Part shown: piece by piece, positions 33,161-42,008 of the stretch
How the letters are laid out: every line of letters begins with the position of its first letter
Numbering within the stretch: the stretch's first letter is position 1
Origin: Filimonas lacunae
GTDB taxonomy: Bacteria; Bacteroidota; Bacteroidia; Chitinophagales; Chitinophagaceae
Direction: 5' to 3'
DNA: 64,000 nt
NCBI RefSeq assembly: GCF_002355595.1
Contig: NZ_AP017422.1
Location: forward strand, 1,364,001-1,428,000
The notes under the pieces: generated by a model
Told to the model about the DNA's origin: nothing
Seen by the model: only the letters and a program-made list of their open reading frames with translations
The model's database searches: none
Translations under genes and position numbers: made by a program

Positions 33161-35929
33161 ATGAAGGGTTTGTTTGTTACGATATGTGTAAGTGCTATTA
33201 CGTTACTGCAGGCGCAGGAAACGCAACGGCAGTATTTATCAGGCACCGGTAGCGATAACACGGTGAACTGGCAGTTTTACTGCACCGGTGGACGCAATGC
33301 GGGTAAGTGGGGTAGCATTGCCGTGCCTTCGTGCTGGGAGTTACAAGGCTATGGCAAATACGATTATGGCTTTTCCAAAGACAGTGCACGCGGCAAGGAA
33401 AAAGGAATGTATAAATATGCATTTACCGTACCTGCCGGCTGGAAGCATAAAAAGATAAACCTGGTTTTTGAAGGGGTGATGACTGACGCCGAAGTGAAGG
33501 TAAACGGCCGCCTGGCAGGTAAAGTGCATGAAGGTGCATTTTATGCTTTCTCTTACGATATCACTACTTTATTACAATATAACCGTAGCAACCAGCTGGA
33601 AGTAACGGTAGCCAAACATTCAGCCAATGCATCAGTAAATGCAGCCGAGCGTAAGGCAGATTTCTGGTTGTTTGGCGGCATCTTTCGCCCGGTATACCTC
33701 GAAGCATTGCCACAGCAACATATAGCCGGCGTGGCTATTGATGCCAAAGCAGATGGCAGCTTTGTGGCTAAAGTGCAAACAGCAGGTGCGGCAGATAAAG
33801 TAACCGTGCAGCTGTATACGCTGGCAGGCAAAGCTTATGGCGATGTGGTTACGGTGCCGGTAAACGGGAAAGATGCAACGGTGGCAATGAATAGCCATTT
33901 TCAGCAGCCTTTATTATGGAACTGCGAAACCCCTCATTTATATAACGCTGTGTTTACCTTATATCAGGGCGACAAAGTTGTGCATACTATACAGCAACGC
34001 TTTGGCTTTAGAACAGTAGAAGTAAAACTGCGGGATGGTATATATGTGAATGGTGTGAAGGTGAAAATGAAAGGCGTGAACCGTCATTCCTTCTGGCCTA
34101 CTACCGGCAGAACCACCAGTAAGCAACTGAGCATTGATGATGTGCTGATGATGAAGGATATGAACATGAATGCGGTAAGGATGAGTCATTATCCGCCGGA
34201 TGGTCATTTCCTGGATATGTGCGATTCACTCGGTTTGTTTGTAATGGACGAACTGGCGGGCTGGCATGGACATTATGATACCCCTACAGGCAGATCTTTA
34301 CTGAAAGAAATGATAGCCCACGATCGTAACCATCCAAGTATCATCTTCTGGGCCAACGGCAACGAAGGGGGGCACAACTTCGATCTGGATGCCGTGTTCA
34401 CACAACTGGATATGCAGCAACGCCCGGTGATACATCCCTGGGAATCGTTCAGCGGTTTTGAAACACAACACTACCGCGATTATAGTTATGGTATAGGCCA
34501 TTACGATCATGGCCACCAGATAGTAATGCCTACCGAGTTTTTACACGGCATGTATGATGGTGGGCATGGGGCAGGACTGGATGACTACTGGGAAGCCATG
34601 TGGCATAACCCGTTAAGCGCCGGTGGATTTTTATGGGACTTTGCAGATGAAGGTGTAGTGCGTACAGATAAGAACGGAGTGATAGATACCGACGACAACC
34701 ACGGGCCTGATGGTTTAGTAGGCCCATACCATGAAAAAGAAGGCAGCTATTTTACCGTAAAAGAGATATGGTGTCCCGTACATATAGAACCTAAAGACAT
34801 TACGGCTGCATTTGATGGTAAGCTCACTATTGAAAACAGGTATTTCTATACTAATATGAACCAGTGCCGTTTTACCTGGAAATTAAAGCAAACCAATGGT
34901 GGTAAGGAATTAACAGGTACGGCTGTTGCACCGGATATATCACCATCAGCGCATGGACAATTACAGTTAGCATTACCTGCCGGCTGGACAGCATATGATG
35001 TGTTGTATGTAACTGCTTTTGATGCTACCAACCATGAGTTATTTACGTGGAGCTTCCCGGTAGCATTGCCCAATGTAATTGCGCAGCGCAAAATAACCAC
35101 CAGCGGTGCAGGAGCTGTGCAGCTCACCGAAACAGACAGCGCATTCCAGGTTGCTGCTAATGGGGTGCAGGCCTTGTTTCATAAACGCACCGGTTTATTA
35201 CAGCAGGTAAGCAATGCCGCAGGAAAGATATTATTAAGCAATGGCCCTATTGTGCAACAGGGGGTAACCAATTTTGCAGGTTTTACGGCTACTCAAAAAG
35301 GAGATACTGTAGTCATACGTTCTGTATTTGATCGTGCTAATAGTTATAACACATTGGAATGGACAATATACCCATCGGGCTGGATAAAGATGAACATCCA
35401 TTATTTCCCCGGGGCTTATTTTACCGATTTCATTGGGGTAAACTTCTCCTTTCCGGAAAAGGAGATGGTTTCGGTTGACTACCTGGGTAAAGGTCCTTAC
35501 CGTGTTTGGAAAAACCGTTTAAAAGGTGGTATGCTGGATGTATGGCATAAAGACTACAACAGTGCTGAAACCGGTGAAGCGCCTTTTCAATACCCGGAGT
35601 TTAAAGGGTATCACGCCAATATGTACTGGTGTCGTTTTCATACAAAAGGCCGCGCCTTTACCGTAGTAACCGAAACGGAAGATGTGTTTTTGCGTTTGTT
35701 TACCCCTGTGGTAAAAGATGATCCTAAAGACACGTGGAAGAACCTGCAATATGTATTTCCCGATGGCGATATTTCATTTATGCAGGGCATATCCGGTGTA
35801 GGCACCAAAACGCAGAAACGCGAAACTACCGGCCCTATGGGCATGAAGAATATCATGTACGACTATGAAAAAGAACCAGCGCGTGCGCTGAATATGGTAT
35901 TGTATTTTGATTTTACCGAAAAACCGTAA
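33161..35929 (+). CDS. Secreted GH2 glycosidase (beta-galactosidase/beta-glucuronidase family), first of three
   Basis: The 922-residue exported enzyme (signal peptide to LLQAQ) has the GH2 order: jelly-roll sugar-binding domain (about residues 20-190), immunoglobulin-like domain, and TIM barrel (about 300-620). Glu402 in NGNEGG is the acid/base and Glu459 in PTEFLHG the nucleophile. Another beta-rich region fills the C-terminus. Compared with LacZ-type GH2 it lacks the LacZ signature around the nucleophile (EYAHAMGNS), so specificity may differ. In pectin loci GH2 members remove beta-galactose, beta-glucuronate, alpha-arabinopyranose or galacturonate. AACGA lies 14 bases upstream. Confidence 0.87.
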   Translation: MKGLFVTICVSAITLLQAQETQRQYLSGTGSDNTVNWQFYCTGGRNAGKWGSIAVPSCWELQGYGKYDYGFSKDSARGKEKGMYKYAFTVPAGWKHKKINLVFEGVMTDAEVKVNGRLAGKVHEGAFYAFSYDITTLLQYNRSNQLEVTVAKHSANASVNAAERKADFWLFGGIFRPVYLEALPQQHIAGVAIDAKADGSFVAKVQTAGAADKVTVQLYTLAGKAYGDVVTVPVNGKDATVAMNSHFQQPLLWNCETPHLYNAVFTLYQGDKVVHTIQQRFGFRTVEVKLRDGIYVNGVKVKMKGVNRHSFWPTTGRTTSKQLSIDDVLMMKDMNMNAVRMSHYPPDGHFLDMCDSLGLFVMDELAGWHGHYDTPTGRSLLKEMIAHDRNHPSIIFWANGNEGGHNFDLDAVFTQLDMQQRPVIHPWESFSGFETQHYRDYSYGIGHYDHGHQIVMPTEFLHGMYDGGHGAGLDDYWEAMWHNPLSAGGFLWDFADEGVVRTDKNGVIDTDDNHGPDGLVGPYHEKEGSYFTVKEIWCPVHIEPKDITAAFDGKLTIENRYFYTNMNQCRFTWKLKQTNGGKELTGTAVAPDISPSAHGQLQLALPAGWTAYDVLYVTAFDATNHELFTWSFPVALPNVIAQRKITTSGAGAVQLTETDSAFQVAANGVQALFHKRTGLLQQVSNAAGKILLSNGPIVQQGVTNFAGFTATQKGDTVVIRSVFDRANSYNTLEWTIYPSGWIKMNIHYFPGAYFTDFIGVNFSFPEKEMVSVDYLGKGPYRVWKNRLKGGMLDVWHKDYNSAETGEAPFQYPEFKGYHANMYWCRFHTKGRAFTVVTETEDVFLRLFTPVVKDDPKDTWKNLQYVFPDGDISFMQGISGVGTKTQKRETTGPMGMKNIMYDYEKEPARALNMVLYFDFTEKP

Positions 35930-35948
35930 ACCAGGAAGTACATTAACG

Positions 35949-38900
35949 ATGAAAGCCTTATTAATTGCCATAACATGTTTAGTATGCCTTACTGCTACCG
36001 CACAGGTGCAGGTGCATCATTTGCGTTGCGAAATGCTGGAAAATCCGGTAGGAGTAGATGCACAACAGCCGCGCATCAGCTGGCAACTGAGCAGCACACA
36101 GCGTGATGTGCAGCAAACTGCCTATGAAATTATTGCCGCTTCTTCCCGCGAAAAGCTGGCTGCCAATGCAGGCGATCTGTGGCAATCGGGCAAAGTAAGC
36201 AGTACGCAAAATGCCTGGGTAAGCTATGCAGGAAAAGCTTTGGCTGCCAACAGCTATTGCTACTGGAAAGTAAAAGTATATACCAATAAAGGCGTTACGG
36301 GATGGAGTGAACCTGCTTACTGGTTAAACAGCCTGCAACCGGCACAATGGAAAGCGAAATGGATAGGCATGGATTCGGCCTTTGCCTGGGATAGTGTAAG
36401 CCAGTGGTCGCGTTTAAGTGCGCGTTATGCAGGTAAAGTATTTACACATACCAAAAAAGTAAAACAGGCCGTAGCCTATATAGCAGGTGTTGGCTTATAC
36501 GAATTATACATGAATGGCAACAAAGTTGGCAGCCAGGTATTATCACCTGCGCCTACCGATTACCGGAAGGCTGTTTTATATAACAGTTATGATGTAACAG
36601 CCCTGATGCAGCAGCCTAAGCAGGATATTATGGTAGCATTAGGTAATGGCCGCTTTTTTACCATGCGCCAGAACTATAAGCCTGCTAAAATTAATACGTT
36701 CGGTTATCCTAAGCTGTTGTTTCAGCTGGAGTTGACTTATACAGATGGCACCAGGGAAACGGTGATAAGTGATGGTAGCTGGAAGCTGAACGCAGATGGC
36801 CCCATACGTAGCAATAACGAATATGATGGCGAAACATACGACGCCAATAAAGCGCTTACCGGTAAAAGGTCACTGGCATTGGCCAGTGTTGCCGAAGGAT
36901 GGATGCCGGTTCAACTGGTAGCTGCGCCCGGTGGTGTGTTAAAAGCACAGGTGAGCGAGCCTATGCGGGTGATGAAAACGTTGAAACCCGTATCTATACG
37001 CCCCAGCGCCAATGGTTATATACTGGACATGGGACAAAACTTTGCAGGATGGTTACAAATGAAAGTGCAGGGTAAGCAAGGCGATAAGGTTACCATGCGT
37101 TTTGCGGAAAGCCTGCAGCCGAATGGTAATTTATATACCGCCAACCTGCGTGATGCCAGAGCTACCAACACCTACACCCTGAAAGGGGGTGGAGTAGAAA
37201 CCTGGCATCCGGCATTTGTGTACCAGGGATTTCGTTATGTAGAGGTAACCGGTTTCCCCGGCAAACCTGCTGCTGATAATTTTGAAGGACAGTTAGTGTA
37301 TGATGCGCTGGAAACTACAGGTCAGCTGCAAACCTCAGATACCATTATCAATAAAATTATCCGTAACGCCTGGTGGGGCATTGCTTCCAACTATAAAGGC
37401 ATGCCGGTAGATTGTCCGCAACGGAACGAGCGCCAGCCCTGGCTGGGCGACCGTGCTACCGGTGCATTAGGCGAAAGCTTTTTGTTTGGTAACGGAAACC
37501 TGTATGCCAAATGGCTGGATGATATTGAAGACGCGCAAACCGCAGAAGGTGCTATACCCGATGTGGCTCCGGCTTACTGGAACTATTACTCAGACAACGT
37601 TACCTGGCCGGGCACATACCTGATGGTAGCGGATATGTTATACAAGCAGTATGGCAATGCACAGCCGATAGTAAAGCATTACGCTTCTATGAAAAAGTGG
37701 ATGCGCTATATGCAAGGCAAGTACCTGAAAAACTACCTGCTTACAAAAGATAAGTATGGCGATTGGTGCGTGCCGCCGGAAGATTTACACATGATCCGCT
37801 CGCGCGATTCCCTGCGCAACACCAATGGAACCCTTATAGCTACTGCTACTTACTACCAGATGTTGCAATATATGCAGCAGTTTGCAAAGCTGGCAGGACA
37901 GCAGGAAGATGTAGTGGGTTTTGCCACACTGGCCGATTCTGTAAAAAAAGCTTTTCATACCACCTTTTACCGTGCACAGCAGAAATGCTATGATAATAAC
38001 ACGGCTACTGCCAACCTGCTGCCTTTGTATTATGGCATGGTGCCGGCCGAGCTGGAAGAGGGTGTGTTTAACAGCCTGTACAATACTGTAAAAATTACCA
38101 ATCACATGCATGTGAGCACAGGGGTAATAGGCATTCAATACCTGATGCGTGGTTTAACCCGCTTTCAGCGTTCAGATATTGCTTATACACTGGCTTCCAA
38201 TAAAACTTATCCCAGCTGGGGTTACATGACAGAGAATGGCGCTTCTACCATATGGGAGTTGTGGAATGGCAACACTGCCGACCCACAGATGAACTCACAA
38301 AACCATGTGATGTTGCTGGGCGATTTACTGGTGTGGTTGTTTGAAAATGCCGGCGGCATTCAATCTGCCGGCGCCGGCTTTCGTTCTATTGTTATGAAGC
38401 CGGAGAATATGGATGGACTTACTTATGTAAACGCCAGCTACCAAAGCGTAAACGGTGCCATCGTAAGCAACTGGCAAAAGAAAGAAGACCTGTTTAACTG
38501 GCAGGTGACTATTCCTGCTAACACACAAGCGACATTGTATATACCTGCTAACGACAGTGCAGGTGTAACAGAAGGCGGGAAACCTGCTGCCAAAGCTGCT
38601 GGTGTTCGCTTTTTACGCATGGAAGGGCGCACGGCTGTGTATAGCGTGGCTTCGGGTAGCTATCATTTCTCTTCTGCCTTGTTATGGAAAAAAGGTATTG
38701 TAACAGATGAATTCATCTTTAGTCAATCTCCTTTTCCCGAAAGTCATTCTTCTACGATAGCGGAAACGCCTAAAGGTTTGATTGCAGCATGGTTTGGCGG
38801 AACGAAGGAAGGCAATAAAGACGTAGAGATATATACCAGCCGCCTGGTGAATGGCCAATGGACCACTCCTGTATCGGTAGCCAATGGTGTGGTAAATGAC

Positions 38901-39740
38901 AGCGTGCGTATTGCCTGTTACAACCCGGTGTTATACCAGGTGCCGCACGGCGATTTGCTGTTGTTTTATAAAATAGGCAACAAAGTGGCTAACTGGAAAG
39001 GATGGATGATTCGCTCAAAGGATAATGGTATCAGCTGGAGCAGCCCGGAAGCTTTGCCAGAAGGATTCCTGGGCCCTATTAAAAATAAACCGGTGCAGGT
39101 GGGTAATGTGCTCATTTGCCCATCCAGCACGGAAGGAAACGGCTGGCGTGTACATTTTGAAACTACTACCGATGAAGGTAAAACCTGGAATAAGATAGGG
39201 CCATTGAATGATGGCAAAACCATTAACGCTATACAGCCCAGCATACTGCATTATGCAGATGGCCGCTTACAGATATTGTGCAGAACCCGCAACAGAAGCA
39301 TTGCCGAAGCGTGGAGCAGTGATGGGGGCAAAACCTGGGGCGAAATGAAACTGATCCATTTGCCTAACAACAATTCCGGCACAGATGCCATTACCTTAAA
39401 AGATGGCAGGCAACTGCTGGTATACAACCACGTAAAACCTGATGCGTCTTTATCGAATGGGAAAGGGCCCAGAACGCCGTTAAACGTAGCGTTGTCAAAA
39501 GATGGCAAAACCTGGTATGCATCGCTGGTGCTGGAAGATTCACCGGTGAGCCAGTATTCTTATCCCAGTGTAATGCAATCGGCCGATGGTATGGTGCATA
39601 TCGTGTACACCTGGCGCAGGGAGCGGATTAAATATGTAAAAATTGATCCGGCTAAACTGGAAATGAAAGAGATTATTAACGAGCAATGGCCGGGTGCTGC
39701 AATTTCACCTGCCACAAATGCATCACATGAAGAACCTTAG
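35949..39740 (+). CDS. GH78 alpha-L-rhamnosidase fused to a C-terminal sialidase-like propeller
   Basis: The preferred start is the ATG at 35949 (MKALLIAITCL), giving a signal peptide ending TATAQ; an ATG at 35907 overlaps the upstream gene. Residues of about 20-905 form a complete GH78 enzyme with DCPQRNERQPWLGD (Asp488) and TIWELWNG (Glu770). Residues of about 914-1263 form a separate domain with sialidase/BNR features: SHSSTIAE, AAWFGG, three Asp-box-like turns (SKDNGISWSS, TTDEGKTWN, SSDGGKTWGE), and ILCRTRNRS. The linker has no stop or frame change. Both domains would act in the periplasm. The propeller may hydrolyse a sugar next to rhamnose, for example an ulosonic acid, but this is inference. 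Confidence 0.85.
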   Translation: MKALLIAITCLVCLTATAQVQVHHLRCEMLENPVGVDAQQPRISWQLSSTQRDVQQTAYEIIAASSREKLAANAGDLWQSGKVSSTQNAWVSYAGKALAANSYCYWKVKVYTNKGVTGWSEPAYWLNSLQPAQWKAKWIGMDSAFAWDSVSQWSRLSARYAGKVFTHTKKVKQAVAYIAGVGLYELYMNGNKVGSQVLSPAPTDYRKAVLYNSYDVTALMQQPKQDIMVALGNGRFFTMRQNYKPAKINTFGYPKLLFQLELTYTDGTRETVISDGSWKLNADGPIRSNNEYDGETYDANKALTGKRSLALASVAEGWMPVQLVAAPGGVLKAQVSEPMRVMKTLKPVSIRPSANGYILDMGQNFAGWLQMKVQGKQGDKVTMRFAESLQPNGNLYTANLRDARATNTYTLKGGGVETWHPAFVYQGFRYVEVTGFPGKPAADNFEGQLVYDALETTGQLQTSDTIINKIIRNAWWGIASNYKGMPVDCPQRNERQPWLGDRATGALGESFLFGNGNLYAKWLDDIEDAQTAEGAIPDVAPAYWNYYSDNVTWPGTYLMVADMLYKQYGNAQPIVKHYASMKKWMRYMQGKYLKNYLLTKDKYGDWCVPPEDLHMIRSRDSLRNTNGTLIATATYYQMLQYMQQFAKLAGQQEDVVGFATLADSVKKAFHTTFYRAQQKCYDNNTATANLLPLYYGMVPAELEEGVFNSLYNTVKITNHMHVSTGVIGIQYLMRGLTRFQRSDIAYTLASNKTYPSWGYMTENGASTIWELWNGNTADPQMNSQNHVMLLGDLLVWLFENAGGIQSAGAGFRSIVMKPENMDGLTYVNASYQSVNGAIVSNWQKKEDLFNWQVTIPANTQATLYIPANDSAGVTEGGKPAAKAAGVRFLRMEGRTAVYSVASGSYHFSSALLWKKGIVTDEFIFSQSPFPESHSSTIAETPKGLIAAWFGGTKEGNKDVEIYTSRLVNGQWTTPVSVANGVVNDSVRIACYNPVLYQVPHGDLLLFYKIGNKVANWKGWMIRSKDNGISWSSPEALPEGFLGPIKNKPVQVGNVLICPSSTEGNGWRVHFETTTDEGKTWNKIGPLNDGKTINAIQPSILHYADGRLQILCRTRNRSIAEAWSSDGGKTWGEMKLIHLPNNNSGTDAITLKDGRQLLVYNHVKPDASLSNGKGPRTPLNVALSKDGKTWYASLVLEDSPVSQYSYPSVMQSADGMVHIVYTWRRERIKYVKIDPAKLEMKEIINEQWPGAAISPATNASHEEP

Positions 39741-41118
39741 AACGATATGGGTGGCCGCTGGAATGTTGTTGCTGGGTAATGCCTATGCGCAACAGAATAC
39801 AGATGCAGGTTATAAAAGAACCTTGCGCGAGGTGCTGGCTACTATTGAAACCCAATACGGGGTAAGGATTAAATATGCAGATAGCCTGGTAGCGGGCAAA
39901 TGGGTTACTTATGCCGACTGGCGTTTTCGCAATGATGTAGAAGCCACGTTGGACAATGTGCTTGCGCCGCTGGATTTAAAAGTGAAAAAAGAAAAGGACA
40001 AACTATATAAGCTCAGCGTATACGAGTATTACCGCTGGACGGTGGCTGATGGATGGGCGGAACTAGACAGGCTGGCCGCGCAATACCACAACCGCGAAGA
40101 GTGGGAGCAGCGTAAAAGTGTTTTGCAACCTTGCTTGCTGGAAGCTTTACAACTACAGCCATTACCGGCAGCGCCAAAATCGCAGCCGATCGTCACTGCT
40201 GAGCGTAAGTTTAATGGCTACACTGTACGCAACATTGCTATTGAAATATTACCGGGTGTATACATCAACGGATCGTTATACAAACCGGCTAAGTATAAAG
40301 GAAAGATACCGGTGATACTGAATCCCGATGGGCATTGGGAAAAACAACGTTATCGGCCCGATTGCCAGTATCGCTGTGCAGCGCTGGCCAGGATGGGCGC
40401 TATGGCTTTCAGCTATGATCTGTTTGCCTGGGGCGAATCGTTATTACAATTTGCCCAGGAAGATCACCGCAGAAGCCTGGCCATGAGTGTGCAGGTGTTA
40501 GGCTCTATACGCATACTCGATTACCTGTTACAATTAAAAGATGCTGATACGGCACGGGTGGCTATTACAGGTGGCTCAGGCGCTGGCAGTCACACCGTGT
40601 TGATGGCGGCTATAGACAACCGTATTAAAGTAAGTGCGCCGGTGGTTTCGTTAAGTTCTTATTTCTATGGTGGCTGCCCTTGTGAAAGTGGTATGCCTAT
40701 ACATAGCTGTGGTAACCGTACCGATAACGTGGAAATTGCTGCTATGACCGCTCCACGTCCGCAACTGGTGGTAAGTGATGGTAAAGACTGGACAGATAAA
40801 ATGCCGGAGCATGATTTTCCCTACCTGCAAAAAATATATGGTTATTACCAGCAAAGCGGCCAGGTGGAGAACGTTCACCTGCCTGCTGAGGGACACGATT
40901 TTGGCATTAACAAGCGCACCGCTGTATACCGCTTTATGGCAAAGCATCTGGGCCTGCAACTGAATGCTATACAGGATGCTGCCGGTAACATAGATGAAAG
41001 CACACTGACCATTGAGAAAGAGCAGGCATTGTATGTGTTTGGCGATAAAGGCGAGCAACTTCCGGCCAATGCTATTCATGGTTTTGCGCAGCTGGAAAAA
41101 ATATGGAATACTAAATAA
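39727..41118 (+). CDS. Acetylxylan-esterase-like alpha/beta hydrolase with N-terminal STN-like domain
   Basis: The ATG at 39727 gives a signal peptide (MKNLRTIWVAAGMLLL to NAYAQ) and overlaps the upstream gene by 14 bases. Residues of about 28-95 (TLREVLATIETQYGVRIKYAD, then a 'LDNVLAPLDLKVK' helix) resemble the secretin/TonB short N-terminal (STN) domain. Residues of about 150-430 are an alpha/beta hydrolase with nucleophile Ser284 in GGSGAGSHT, acid near Asp354 and His390 in EGHDFG, plus the family segments KVSAPVVSLSS and GGCPCESG. The enzyme most likely removes acetyl or methyl esters from pectic oligosaccharides. The STN-hydrolase pairing is unusual. Confidence 0.75.
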   Translation: MKNLRTIWVAAGMLLLGNAYAQQNTDAGYKRTLREVLATIETQYGVRIKYADSLVAGKWVTYADWRFRNDVEATLDNVLAPLDLKVKKEKDKLYKLSVYEYYRWTVADGWAELDRLAAQYHNREEWEQRKSVLQPCLLEALQLQPLPAAPKSQPIVTAERKFNGYTVRNIAIEILPGVYINGSLYKPAKYKGKIPVILNPDGHWEKQRYRPDCQYRCAALARMGAMAFSYDLFAWGESLLQFAQEDHRRSLAMSVQVLGSIRILDYLLQLKDADTARVAITGGSGAGSHTVLMAAIDNRIKVSAPVVSLSSYFYGGCPCESGMPIHSCGNRTDNVEIAAMTAPRPQLVVSDGKDWTDKMPEHDFPYLQKIYGYYQQSGQVENVHLPAEGHDFGINKRTAVYRFMAKHLGLQLNAIQDAAGNIDESTLTIEKEQALYVFGDKGEQLPANAIHGFAQLEKIWNTK

Positions 41119-41121
41119 ACG

Positions 41122-41997
41122 ATGATGCTATATAAGAAGAATGTATTGCTGTTAGGCCTGTTACTGGTAATGGCTGCGGCCGATGCCGGTGCACAGCGCT
41201 ATAAGGTAGGATTAATTGATTTAATGCTGTTGAAGCGCCAGAAGGTAGGTGCTATCACCTTAACCCGCCAGCTGGGTGCAGATGGTGTGGAAATTGATTT
41301 AGGCGGCCTGGGCAACCGGCCTACGTTTGATAACAAGCTGTTGGTAGACTCGCTGCGCCAGGAGTTTATCAATAAAGCCAAAGAAGAAAAGGTAGAGATA
41401 TTTTCACTGGCTATGACCGGGTATTATGCCCAGTCGTTCTGCAACCGTACAGAGTATATACAATCTATACAGGACTGTATCACCTCTATGCAACTGATGA
41501 ATGTAAAAGTAGCTTTCCTGCCATTGGGGGTACAATGCGATTTGCGTAAGAACCCGGAAGTGCGCGATTCGGTAGTGGCCCGTTTAAAAGTGGCCGGCGC
41601 TATGGCGGAAAAAGCGGGTGTGGTAATTGGCATTGAAACCGCACTGACTGCATCGGAAGAAGTGCGGCTGTTAAAAGAAATCAACTCACCCGGTATTAAA
41701 ATCTATTTCAATTTCTCTAATCCTTTAAAGGAAGGACGCGATCTGTATAAAGAGCTGACCATATTGGGCAAAGACCGCATTTGCATGATACACTGTACCA
41801 ACAAGGATAGTGTTTGGTTACAGAACGATGCGCAAATTGATATGGTGAAAGTGAAGAAGGTACTGGATAAGATGAAGTGGAGCGGCTGGCTGGTGATTGA
41901 ACGTTCCCGCGATGCTTCTAAACCGAAAGATGTAAAAGGTAACTACGGTGCTAATACCGCCTACCTGAAAAAGATATTTCAATCAGGCAAAAAATAA
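41122..41997 (+). CDS. Exported sugar phosphate isomerase/epimerase-like TIM barrel
   Basis: A 291-residue protein with a signal peptide (to DAGAQ) and a xylose-isomerase-like TIM barrel. Candidate metal ligands are Glu in GADGVEIDLG, Glu in GIETALT, His in IHCTNKD and Glu in LVIERS. Cytoplasmic relatives epimerise or isomerise sugars with a divalent metal; here the signal peptide places it in the periplasm. The gene starts four bases after the esterase stop, with AACGA touching its ATG; a second in-frame ATG lies at 41125. It might interconvert released monosaccharides, in line with the mutarotase of the next gene. Substrate unknown. Confidence 0.72.
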   Translation: MMLYKKNVLLLGLLLVMAAADAGAQRYKVGLIDLMLLKRQKVGAITLTRQLGADGVEIDLGGLGNRPTFDNKLLVDSLRQEFINKAKEEKVEIFSLAMTGYYAQSFCNRTEYIQSIQDCITSMQLMNVKVAFLPLGVQCDLRKNPEVRDSVVARLKVAGAMAEKAGVVIGIETALTASEEVRLLKEINSPGIKIYFNFSNPLKEGRDLYKELTILGKDRICMIHCTNKDSVWLQNDAQIDMVKVKKVLDKMKWSGWLVIERSRDASKPKDVKGNYGANTAYLKKIFQSGKK

Positions 41998-42008
41998 AGT
42001 ATTGCCAT

